From Phycisphaerae bacterium (lineage in GTDB: Bacteria; Planctomycetota; Phycisphaerae; UBA1845; UTPLA1): DNA of 5,576 nucleotides. The DNA lies in NCBI GenBank assembly GCA_016935885.1, contig JAFGQA010000207.1:1-5576 (forward strand), read 5' to 3'. A program made the position numbers and the translations under genes. The notes beneath the pieces are model-generated. The model saw only the letters and a list, made by a program, of their open reading frames with translations, searched no databases and had not been told where the DNA came from. Below are positions 1 to 5,543 of the stretch, one piece after another (the stretch's first letter is position 1; the number at the start of each line of letters is the position of its first letter).

Positions 1-26
1 GCAAGATTCCTATCCTGCAACGCTTC

Positions 27-42
27 GAGGAAGGGATTCCTC
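27..42. repeat. Small hairpin, 6-bp stem with GGGA loop
   Basis: GAGGAA (27-32) and TTCCTC (37-42) are perfect reverse complements around a GGGA loop. The same loop occurs in the larger hairpin 9 bases further on, so the two look like members of one local hairpin family. Bases 1-26 show nothing recognisable. Too short to call a terminator, and no T-tract follows. Confidence 0.55.
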
Positions 43-50
43 TGAGTGTG

Positions 51-74
51 GGTGCGAGAAGGGATTCTCGCACC
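51..74. repeat. Perfect 10-bp inverted repeat (hairpin)
   Basis: GGTGCGAGAA (51-60) and TTCTCGCACC (65-74) are perfect reverse complements around a GGGA loop (61-64). The inner core resembles two hairpins in the neuB-HDOD gap (4375-4396 and 4406-4429), while the outer stem bases differ and remain paired. The structure could act in DNA or RNA. It lies beyond the serpin 3' end and beyond the strong 142-182 stem, so it may instead belong to whatever gene lies left of the window. Confidence 0.7.
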
Positions 75-127
75 AGCGGGAGAACGGATTCTCGCACCAG
101 CGGGAGAACGGCTTCTCGCATCAGCGA
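56..127. repeat. Three 24-bp tandem direct repeats
   Basis: Three consecutive 24-base units lie at 56-79, 80-103 and 104-127. Each has the form GAGAA-(4 nt)-TTCTCGCA(C/T)CAGCG plus a final G or A. Units 1 and 2 differ at one base and units 2 and 3 at three. Each carries a 5-bp GAGAA/TTCTC hairpin, and the first sits in the longer hairpin at 51-74. There are no unique spacers, so this is not a CRISPR array. A 24-base period is eight codons, but no gene is recognised here. Confidence 0.8.
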
Positions 128-141
128 GCCTGTTGTCACGT

Positions 142-182
142 GTAACGAACGGCCCGCCCCAGTGGGGCGGGCCGTTCGTTAC
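142..182. terminator. Perfect 19-bp hairpin, possible bidirectional terminator
   Basis: Bases 142-160 and 164-182 are exact reverse complements of 19 bp, separated by AGT. The stem is GC-rich toward the loop. It lies 75 bp past the serpin stop codon, where a terminator for that minus-strand gene is expected. The symmetric stem could also serve a gene arriving from the left. No run of T follows on either strand, so it is not a classic intrinsic terminator. It may instead be an mRNA 3'-end stabiliser or a Rho-assisted site. Confidence 0.6.
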
Positions 183-257
183 CCATGCCACCCCGTTTGA
201 ACGCTGAACACGTACCTTCCGTTAAGGAATCACAAACATCTCCAAGTTGCGTTATGT

Positions 258-1571
258 TCATGCCCTGCCTGGATCCATCACGCGACCCACGAATAGAATC
301 GCTCCTGTTTTGATGTCACGAATCAGATACACAAATGGGCGGTCGACCTTGACGATGATGGGCGGCTTCTTGGGTTGCATCGAAGTGATTTCGCACATCG
401 CGACGCCCGTGGCGGCGGCGGCTTCGGTGCCGGACTCGTCAACGAGGATGTAGGCCTTGTGCACCACATGATCAATCTTCAAGTCACGTTTGCCGGTCAT
501 GCCTGAGAAGTCGGCACAGTCAAGAAATGCATCCGGCATACCCATCTTCGCAAGTGCCGCGTTGAGACCGAACTGTGATTCATATTTGAATCTGGGCATG
601 GTCAGCTCGACCTTGGCGTAATCCAGGCCGGCCAGAATGGACGCGACCTGTTTGGCGTGCAGTGATTCTTCAAAGGATTTGAATCGGCCGGCTTTGGGGA
701 GAAGGACGATCATCGACATCTCGCCGCCGTCGTAGCGCAATTCGACTGCCTGGACCCCGCTGCCTTCGGCATAGCCAAAGGACGCCGTTTGCGACATCAT
801 GGGAACGCGAACACGTTGGCCGTCGAGAAGATAGAAATCGTCATCGCGCGTGTTCCGCTCTTTGAAGGGAAGCAGCCACGTGGCGTTGAAGTAGATCGCG
901 TTTGTGAGCACCAGCCGCGTCTTCTCCGTGAGCGTGCCGCGTGGAAAAAGATCCTTGATCTTTCCCTCGGTCTCGTCTGTGACCCAGTTGTTGATCGTCA
1001 TCCTCGCCCCTTCATAGCCCTCTCGAAAATCAACAAGGCGCAGTCCCGCACCATAGTTCTCCTTTAACACATCCAGAAAACTGTCCAAGAACCGAAAGCC
1101 CTCTTGGCTCCAAATGGCGTTGGCGATATGCAATTTGAAGGCTTGTCCGTCTCGTCCTCTCGCGCCCTCGCCACGGGTCCGAAGCTCCAGGTCGAGAGCC
1201 CTGAAGGCGGGATGCAATTCCTCCTGGCCCAGGCTGAAGCGCAGCGTGCCGGCCATCTGCTGTGCTGTACGGTTGCGGGCGCCGGCGTAGGTCATCGCCA
1301 ACGCCTGAGAGATACTGTACGGAGAATACAGGACGTTTCGGTTTCCAGTGCAAAGGTGTTGGTACAAGTCGAGGGCGAACGAAGCATTGCCGGTTGTTAA
1401 CTCAGCCAACGGCTCTGTCTGACGGCCACCCCCTCTCGGCGGATGAAGTGCCGCACGTTCGTTCCCCGGTGGTTCCGTCGCCGCAGCACGATCGCCGGGC
1501 ACCGGGCTCAGCAGCGCGAAGATGATCGGGAAGATCACCACCGATCCAATCACGATCAGACCTCGAAGCAT
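258..1571 (-). CDS. Secreted serpin (serine/cysteine protease inhibitor)
   Basis: A 437-residue serpin, probably a suicide inhibitor of serine or cysteine proteases outside the cytoplasm. Residues 5-21 are strongly hydrophobic after Arg3, giving a signal peptide or membrane anchor; a possible cleavage site is near Ala29-Ala31. A proline/glycine-rich linker runs to about residue 62, and the serpin fold then continues to the end. Visible landmarks are SPYSIS (83-88), the NW..DETEGKI shutter segment (195-205), LTNAIYFNATW (222-232), the reactive-loop hinge GTEAAAAT (381-388) and the family signature around DRPF (410-413). The small-residue hinge is what inhibitory serpins have. Counting the usual 15 residues from P15 Gly381 puts P1 near Ile395, but the loop is about six residues longer than in alpha-1-antitrypsin, so the target is not predictable. 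The start at 1571 is chosen because AGGAGG lies 7 nt upstream and the signal sequence begins there. The frame stays open to 1958, but that stretch looks non-coding. The gene is divergent from neuA. Confidence 0.95.
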   Translation of the reverse strand: MLRGLIVIGSVVIFPIIFALLSPVPGDRAAATEPPGNERAALHPPRGGGRQTEPLAELTTGNASFALDLYQHLCTGNRNVLYSPYSISQALAMTYAGARNRTAQQMAGTLRFSLGQEELHPAFRALDLELRTRGEGARGRDGQAFKLHIANAIWSQEGFRFLDSFLDVLKENYGAGLRLVDFREGYEGARMTINNWVTDETEGKIKDLFPRGTLTEKTRLVLTNAIYFNATWLLPFKERNTRDDDFYLLDGQRVRVPMMSQTASFGYAEGSGVQAVELRYDGGEMSMIVLLPKAGRFKSFEESLHAKQVASILAGLDYAKVELTMPRFKYESQFGLNAALAKMGMPDAFLDCADFSGMTGKRDLKIDHVVHKAYILVDESGTEAAAATGVAMCEITSMQPKKPPIIVKVDRPFVYLIRDIKTGAILFVGRVMDPGRA

Positions 1572-1578
1572 GACATTG

Positions 1579-1584
1579 CCTCCT
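1579..1584 (-). promoter_or_regulatory. Ribosome binding site of the serpin gene
   Basis: On the minus strand the sequence reads AGGAGG, with 7 nt to the ATG at 1571. This near-consensus Shine-Dalgarno fixes the serpin start and rules out the longer open frame. It is far stronger than anything before the plus-strand genes of this window. Confidence 0.85.
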
Positions 1585-2304
1585 AAGATTGAAGGGACGA
1601 TTCTCGTAACGCTACCCTCTTGGACGCAGCAGAACGCCGTGGGTTCCCGGCCCTGTCGTTCTGACCACAGGGAAGTTTGAGAACTTCTTGCTCGTCGAAT
1701 CGGAAACTCGACCCGCGCTCCAGACCACGATTCACGACGCACCTCCTCCTCGGAAGTCCGGCGCGCACCAATGCAAAAGGGGAAGAAACCGAAACGCGCC
1801 CATGTCGTGAGGCATTGGCATACCCCTATCCAAAAGCGGTCCGGCCCACGCCCCTTGCGGGACGCGGCGCAGGTCACGCGTCTTGGATACTGAGGACTGC
1901 TAGTTTCACTACAAGACGGCAGCCGAAGCCACGGTCGTTCTTTCACGCTAATGTGCAAGCGTTCGCGTTCCTATCTCAGTTGCCTATCTCCACGAAGACA
2001 ACTCCTAATACGAATCCACAAGTCCCCCGACGCCAGACAAAGTACACGCCGATCGGGCCGTGCTATCAAGCTTCTCATGGATTCCATGCTCGTGGCCATC
2101 CACGGCCCCCGGACACTCACCCGCACCGTCACACCGAATGTGATGGTAAGCCCCTGCGGCAACTTCGCCTTGCACGCCTGCGGCGTTCTCGTCGATGCTC
2201 GTGTCGAGGACCGCCACGCTGATCCCACCTATCTTCGCAATCCCTCCGGAGACGACAGGTTTTCAAGGTCAAGCACTATTCACCGCCCCGCCGATGATTC
2301 AAGC
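1585..2304. other. Long divergent intergenic region, no recognised gene
   Basis: This 720-bp stretch lies between the divergent serpin and neuA starts and should hold both promoters; I could not identify confident -35/-10 pairs. Open frames cross it on both strands, but their translations are rich in Arg, Ser, His and Pro, without domain character, and look like chance frames in GC-rich DNA. Small palindromes occur at 2076-2088 (CATGGA-T-TCCATG) and 2091-2104 (CGTGG-CCAT-CCACG). The stretch around 2077-2235 is open in more than one frame and could be a decayed gene remnant, but I cannot name a parent. No tRNA or insertion-sequence ends are seen. Confidence 0.5.
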
Positions 2305-3054
2305 ATGGAGACCCACGTCCTCGCTGTCATCCTCGCCCGTGCCGGCAGCAAGGGGTTGCCGAACAAGAACACGCTGTCCCTTGCGGGCCGTCCTATGATC
2401 GCCTACACCATCGAGCAGGCCCGGCGGTCCGAACGGATTGACGCCGTTTGCGTAACCACCGACTCGCCGAGGGCCTCCGACGTGGCCCGCGCCGCCGGCG
2501 TGTTCATCGTCAACCGTCCCCCGGAGCTTGCCAGCGACACGGCGACCGTCGATGCCGCCGCCCGGCACGCGGTCGAGACGTACGAACAAGACGACCCGCC
2601 TGTCACGCACGTCGTTATCCTATACGCCAATGTGCCGATCCGTGCCTCCGGCATCATCGACCGCGTCGTGGGGCATTTGGTCGACACCGGCGCCGATTCG
2701 GTCCGGACGCTCGCCGCGGTAACCAAGCAGCACCCCGACTGGCTGCACCGCCTCGACGGCGATCGCATGGTCCAGCTTCGCGAGAACTCCATCTATCGCC
2801 GCCAGGATCTCGAGCCACTGTACTATCACGACGGGGCCGTCGTCGCCGTCACGCGTGAGGCGCTGTTCACAACCAGCCCCAATGACCATCATGCTTTCCT
2901 TGGCACCGACCGGCGCGGTGTCGTTCAGAACCCCGGCGACACCGTTGATATCGATTCGATTGACGACTTCCAGCTTGCCGAGGCGATCCTCCACGCCCGG
3001 CGGCAGCGAGGACTCACAGACTCGCCGGCCCCAATAGGTACTGTAAGGCAATGA
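2305..3054 (+). CDS. neuA: Acylneuraminate cytidylyltransferase (CMP-sialic acid synthetase)
   Basis: A 249-residue cytoplasmic enzyme of the NeuA family, which transfers CMP from CTP to a nonulosonic acid such as N-acetylneuraminate, giving the activated donor for surface glycans. The nucleotide-binding motif is ARAGSKGLPNKN (11-22). RPPELASD (71-78) matches the family RP..LA segment, YYHDGAVVAVTREAL (173-187) follows, and VDIDS.DD (214-221) supplies the probable metal-binding aspartates D215 and D217. The segment usually written LQPTSPLR is LYANVPIR here (106-113), a variant branch. Length is normal for a single-domain synthetase. The ATG at 2305 is chosen because the conserved fold begins three residues later; the frame is open back to 1951, but that part has no family similarity I recognise. 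No Shine-Dalgarno is visible before this ATG. It overlaps neuB by four bases. Legionaminate or another nonulosonate is an equally possible substrate. Confidence 0.92.
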   Translation: METHVLAVILARAGSKGLPNKNTLSLAGRPMIAYTIEQARRSERIDAVCVTTDSPRASDVARAAGVFIVNRPPELASDTATVDAAARHAVETYEQDDPPVTHVVILYANVPIRASGIIDRVVGHLVDTGADSVRTLAAVTKQHPDWLHRLDGDRMVQLRENSIYRRQDLEPLYYHDGAVVAVTREALFTTSPNDHHAFLGTDRRGVVQNPGDTVDIDSIDDFQLAEAILHARRQRGLTDSPAPIGTVRQ

Positions 3055-4280
3055 CCACGCCCCAATCCAGAAGCCCCGATCCGCAAGCATCAATCGTCAA
3101 TCGCCAATCGTCGATCCCTAATCCGCAATCCCGAATCGCAAGGCCCGTCGTATCGATCGGCGGCAGGCGCATCGGGGCAAACAACCCCATTTACATCATC
3201 GCCGAGGCCGGCGTCAACCACAACGGTGACATCGCGACGGCACGTCGCCTCATCGAAGTCGCCCACGAGGCCGGTGCGGACGCGGTCAAGTTCCAGGTCT
3301 TCTCTGCGGACAGGCTCGTCGCTCCCTCGGCCCCCGCCTGCAAATACCAGAAGCAGCACGACGCGCGGGCCTCATCACAACGGGACGTGCTCCGTCGCCT
3401 TGAACTCGACGCCGCGGCCTTTCGTGCTCTCAAAACCCACGCTGACAGACTCGGTATCGACTTCCTCGCCACGCCATTCGGCCTGACGGAGCTGCGGTTT
3501 CTCGTTGACCTCCAGGTCCCTGCCATCAAGATCGCCTCACCGGACGTGGTTAACGTGCCCCTCCTGACCGCCGCCGCCAAAACGAACCTGCCCATGATCG
3601 TCTCCACGGGCGCCGCCGATCTTCACGAGATCGATGCCGCGGTCCAGGTCGTCCAATCTGCAATCCGCGAACCGGAGCCAACAATCGACAAATCGGGATC
3701 GTTCATCGTTGGTCGCCTCATCCTACTTCACTGCGTCTCGGCCTACCCAACACAACCGCAACAGGCCCGCCTTGGCTGTATTCGAACGCTTGCCAATCGT
3801 TTCGAAGTCCCCGTCGGCTTCAGCGATCACACGCCGGATGCCGCCTTCGGCGCCCTCGCCGTCGCGGCGGGCGCCGTGATCCTCGAGAAGCACGTGACCC
3901 TCGATCGCGGCGCCCAAGGCCCTGATCACTTCTTCTCCCTCGAGCCGAGTCAATTCACTCGATATGTCGCCACGGCTCGCGAGGCCCACGAGGCCATCGG
4001 CGACGGCCGAATCCGCGTCGCCCCAGACGAACTGGAAGTCCGGAAACTCGCCCGTGGCAGCATTGTGACCACTATGGCCATCACGGCCGGCCAGGCTCTC
4101 ACATCCGACCAACTCGCCATTCAGCGCCCGGGCGCCGGCATTACGCCCGCGAAATGGAACGACATCATTGGCCGCGTTGTGAAGACCGATATCCCTCCGA
4201 ACACTCCGCTCGCTTGGTCAATGCTCTGCCCGGAGCTCTCGACCTTGGCCGCGGGGCAGGCGTGTGACGCTCAGATGTAG
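3051..4280 (+). CDS. neuB: N-acetylneuraminate (nonulosonic acid) synthase
   Basis: A 409-residue NeuB-family enzyme that condenses phosphoenolpyruvate with an N-acyl hexosamine (ManNAc for sialic acid) to form the nine-carbon acid used by NeuA. The TIM-barrel domain spans about 47-310: IIAEAGVNHNGD (49-60), VKFQVF (79-84), FLATPFG (138-144), LLHCVSAYPT (225-234), GFSDHT (256-261) and LEKHVTLDR (278-286). His260 and His281 correspond to the two metal-binding histidines of characterised NeuB. GPDHFFSLEP (290-299) follows. A C-terminal SAF (antifreeze-like) domain covers about 332-393, with RPGAGI (359-364) matching the segment that reaches into the active site in the dimer. The protein is about 60 residues longer than typical 346-349-residue homologues. 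The excess is mainly an N-terminal tail (about 1-33) and an extra loop (about 206-222), both overlapping heptanucleotide repeats. The start overlaps the neuA stop as ATGA. No neuC or legionaminate genes are present, so the exact sugar is unresolved. Confidence 0.95.
   Translation: MTTPQSRSPDPQASIVNRQSSIPNPQSRIARPVVSIGGRRIGANNPIYIIAEAGVNHNGDIATARRLIEVAHEAGADAVKFQVFSADRLVAPSAPACKYQKQHDARASSQRDVLRRLELDAAAFRALKTHADRLGIDFLATPFGLTELRFLVDLQVPAIKIASPDVVNVPLLTAAAKTNLPMIVSTGAADLHEIDAAVQVVQSAIREPEPTIDKSGSFIVGRLILLHCVSAYPTQPQQARLGCIRTLANRFEVPVGFSDHTPDAAFGALAVAAGAVILEKHVTLDRGAQGPDHFFSLEPSQFTRYVATAREAHEAIGDGRIRVAPDELEVRKLARGSIVTTMAITAGQALTSDQLAIQRPGAGITPAKWNDIIGRVVKTDIPPNTPLAWSMLCPELSTLAAGQACDAQM
3064..3140 (+). 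repeat. Heptanucleotide tandem repeat encoding NeuB N-terminal tail
   Basis: Eleven consecutive 7-base units in constant register start at 3064, 3071, 3078 and so on to 3134. They follow a rough consensus (A/G)A(T/G)C followed by three variable bases; six of the units from 3092 on begin AATC and the seventh, at 3113, begins GATC. Because 7 and 3 are coprime, three units encode a 7-residue period, and the protein indeed reads PQSRSPD, PQASIVN, RQSSIPN, PQSRIAR. This resembles the short tandemly repeated repetitive (STRR) heptamers known in cyanobacteria, without implying the same origin. It lies directly after the neuB start codon and accounts for almost all of the non-conserved tail. Confidence 0.85.
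3655..3717 (+). repeat. Degraded heptanucleotide repeat inside neuB catalytic domain
   Basis: Nine 7-base units in constant register begin at 3655. AATCTGC, AATCCGC, AATCGAC, GATCGTT and CATCGTT resemble the repeat near the neuB start, with more diverged units between them. The tract encodes roughly residues 202-223, an extra loop between a helix and the beta strand that starts LILLHCVSAYPT. Typical NeuB proteins have only a short connection here. The pattern is less regular than the N-terminal tract, so the shared origin is inferred. Confidence 0.6.
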
Positions 4281-4344
4281 GTCAGGTGGCATCTTCCGGG
4301 AGGTACACAGCCAACACGAATCCGTTGCATCAATGGCTAGTACG

Positions 4345-4461
4345 GCGTTTCACAAACAGAACGACTGTACGCTCTGCCGAGAATCCTTTCTCGGCACCGG
4401 CTTCAGGACCGAGAGAGGATTCTCGGTCCAGCAATCGTAGTCGCGTTTCCTGTGAAACGCG
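4345..4461. repeat. Hairpin cluster with alternative pairing in the neuB-HDOD gap
   Basis: Three perfect hairpins lie in a row: a 9-bp stem at 4375-4383/4388-4396 (TGCCGAGAA, loop TCCT), a 9-bp stem at 4406-4414/4421-4429 (GGACCGAGA, 6-nt loop), and an 8-bp stem at 4442-4449/4454-4461 (CGCGTTTC, loop CTGT). In addition, GCGTTTCACA (4345-4354) is the exact reverse complement of TGTGAAACGC (4451-4460). The right arm of the third hairpin can therefore pair instead with 4345-4354 and enclose the first two. It lies 65 bp after the neuB stop, so it may be a 3'-end or terminator-like structure, a structured leader of the HDOD gene, or a mobile hairpin repeat. No T-tract follows. Confidence 0.7.
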
Positions 4462-4552
4462 GTGCTGGTATCACGACGGCCCAGTAATTACTTCTGAATC
4501 GGCCGACCGCTCGTACCGATATCACTCCCGAAGCGAAGGCCACCACGGAAAC

Positions 4553-4594
4553 GATCCTACGAGAAGGATCCTACGAGGGGAATCCCACGGGGAG
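4553..4594. repeat. Three 14-bp tandem repeats upstream of the HDOD gene
   Basis: Units GATCCTACGAGAAG (4553-4566), GATCCTACGAGGGG (4567-4580) and AATCCCACGGGGAG (4581-4594) are adjacent. Units 1 and 2 match at 12 of 14 bases, units 2 and 3 at 10 of 14. The array ends 20 bp before the first HDOD start codon, in the likely leader or promoter region. The remaining gap sequence (4281-4344 and 4462-4552) shows no recognisable gene or signal. Confidence 0.6.
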
Positions 4595-4610
4595 CAGAAC
4601 CGCGAGGCTC

Positions 4611-4614
4611 AGGA
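4611..4614 (+). promoter_or_regulatory. Weak ribosome binding site bearing on the HDOD start
   Basis: AGGA at 4611-4614 directly abuts the first ATG (4615), too close to serve it, but lies 9 nt before a second in-frame ATG at 4624 (Met4), a good distance. The true start may therefore be 4624, which would shorten the protein by three residues. Confidence 0.45.
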
Positions 4615-5493
4615 ATGCTTGGAATGCAAGTCAAGACCGATGCGGATAAGATCGTCGCGTCAGCCATCGGCAAGGTCGGTGAGATCGCCACCCTCCCGGA
4701 GGTCACGGTCAAGATCATCCAGATCGTTGAGAACCCGAAATCCACCGCCCGCGATCTGCATGGCGTGATCAAGAACGATCCCGCCCTCTCCTCGCGACTC
4801 CTCAAGGTCGTCAACTCGGCGTTCTACGGCCTACCGGGGCAGATCGCCAGTGTTGACCGCGCGATCGTCCTACTCGGCCTGTCCGCCGTCAAGAACATTG
4901 CCATCGCCGCCTCGATGACCCACGTCTTCAACAGCGGCGGCGCCATCGAAGGCTTCAGCGGTGTCGAGCTCTGGAGGCATTCCGTCGCCGTGGCCGTGGC
5001 GTCGCGCCTCATCACCGCGGCACAGGGGCGGCCCTCCGTCGAAGAGAGCTTCCTGGCCGGCCTGATCCACGACCTCGGCCTGCTCGTCGAGCGTCAGGTC
5101 TTTCCCAAGGAGATTGCCCAGATCATTGCCCGTCAGAGAACCGCCCCCGGGAGCTTCTGCGACCTGGAGACGGAGACCATCGGCGCCGACCACCAGGCAT
5201 TTGGCAAGGCACTCGCCGCCAAATGGAGGTTCCCCACAACACTTTGCACCTCGATTGGCTATCACCACAAGCCCATGGATCTCGCCGAGGTCAACCGGGA
5301 GCTGTCCGCCCTCGTCCACATCGCTGACATCCTCGCCTGCAAGGCCGATATCGGTTTCGTCGCCACCGCTTCACACGAGGAGTACGGCGAGGAGATCCTC
5401 GACGTCGTCAAACTGACACAAGCCGACCTGGACGACATCATCGAGAAACTGCCCGAGCAGGTGACCCTTACCGAATCCATCTTCGCTGACTAG
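4615..5493 (+). CDS. Stand-alone HDOD-domain signalling protein
   Basis: A 292-residue protein (289 if Met4 is the start), dominated by an HDOD domain (about 22-215). This family is related to the HD-GYP phosphodiesterases and is usually found as an output or scaffold module in bacterial signal transduction. The hallmark run is clear: LPEVTVKIIQIV (27-38), IKNDPALSSRLLKVVNSAFY (52-71), DRAIVLLGLSAVKNIAI (81-97), WRHSVAVA (120-127) and FLAGLIHDLGLL (146-157). HD-superfamily metal-ligand positions appear filled: His122, His152-Asp153, His193, His217/His218 and Asp238. Many HDOD proteins have lost some of these, so catalysis remains possible but unproven. There is no receiver, GGDEF, PAS or membrane segment, so the protein should be cytoplasmic and rely on partners. 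It follows neuB by 334 bp of repeat-rich DNA, which argues for its own transcription unit. Confidence 0.92.
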   Translation: MLGMQVKTDADKIVASAIGKVGEIATLPEVTVKIIQIVENPKSTARDLHGVIKNDPALSSRLLKVVNSAFYGLPGQIASVDRAIVLLGLSAVKNIAIAASMTHVFNSGGAIEGFSGVELWRHSVAVAVASRLITAAQGRPSVEESFLAGLIHDLGLLVERQVFPKEIAQIIARQRTAPGSFCDLETETIGADHQAFGKALAAKWRFPTTLCTSIGYHHKPMDLAEVNRELSALVHIADILACKADIGFVATASHEEYGEEILDVVKLTQADLDDIIEKLPEQVTLTESIFAD

Positions 5494-5543
5494 AGCAGTC
5501 TAAGCTTGAAATTGCCTATGCCGCCGACGCCGATCGGAACCGC

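Noticed and set aside
56..127. CRISPR-like array
   Set aside because: Units are directly adjacent with no unique spacers, only three copies exist, and no cas genes are present.
1594..1612. GATTCTCGTAACG near the serpin leader as another copy of the hairpin family
   Set aside because: It contains only half of the core and no pairing partner, so the match is likely chance.
1572..1958. Upstream extension of the serpin frame to a 566-residue protein
   Set aside because: The extra N-terminal part has no domain character, and the start at 1571 has an AGGAGG site 7 nt upstream followed directly by a signal-like hydrophobic segment.
2005..2217. Minus-strand AVLDTSIDE segment, reminiscent of a subtilase start
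   Set aside because: No catalytic His or Ser blocks follow and the frame ends within about 70 residues. The resemblance is a few residues only.
1677..2222. 181-residue plus-strand open frame in the divergent gap
   Set aside because: Composition typical of chance frames in GC-rich DNA, antisense to the upstream serpin region, no motif and no ribosome binding site.
1951..2304. Upstream extension of the NeuA frame (118 extra residues)
   Set aside because: NeuA homologues begin just before the ARAGSKG motif, as the ATG at 2305 does. The extension is Arg/Ser/His-rich and not recognisable.
4286..4768. 160-residue plus-strand open frame spanning the gap into the HDOD gene
   Set aside because: It runs through hairpins and repeats, becomes an Arg/Ser-rich shadow of the HDOD gene, and has no recognisable domain.
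5484..5501. Weak GACT/AGTC stem at the HDOD stop codon as a terminator
   Set aside because: Only 4 bp of pairing and no T-tract.
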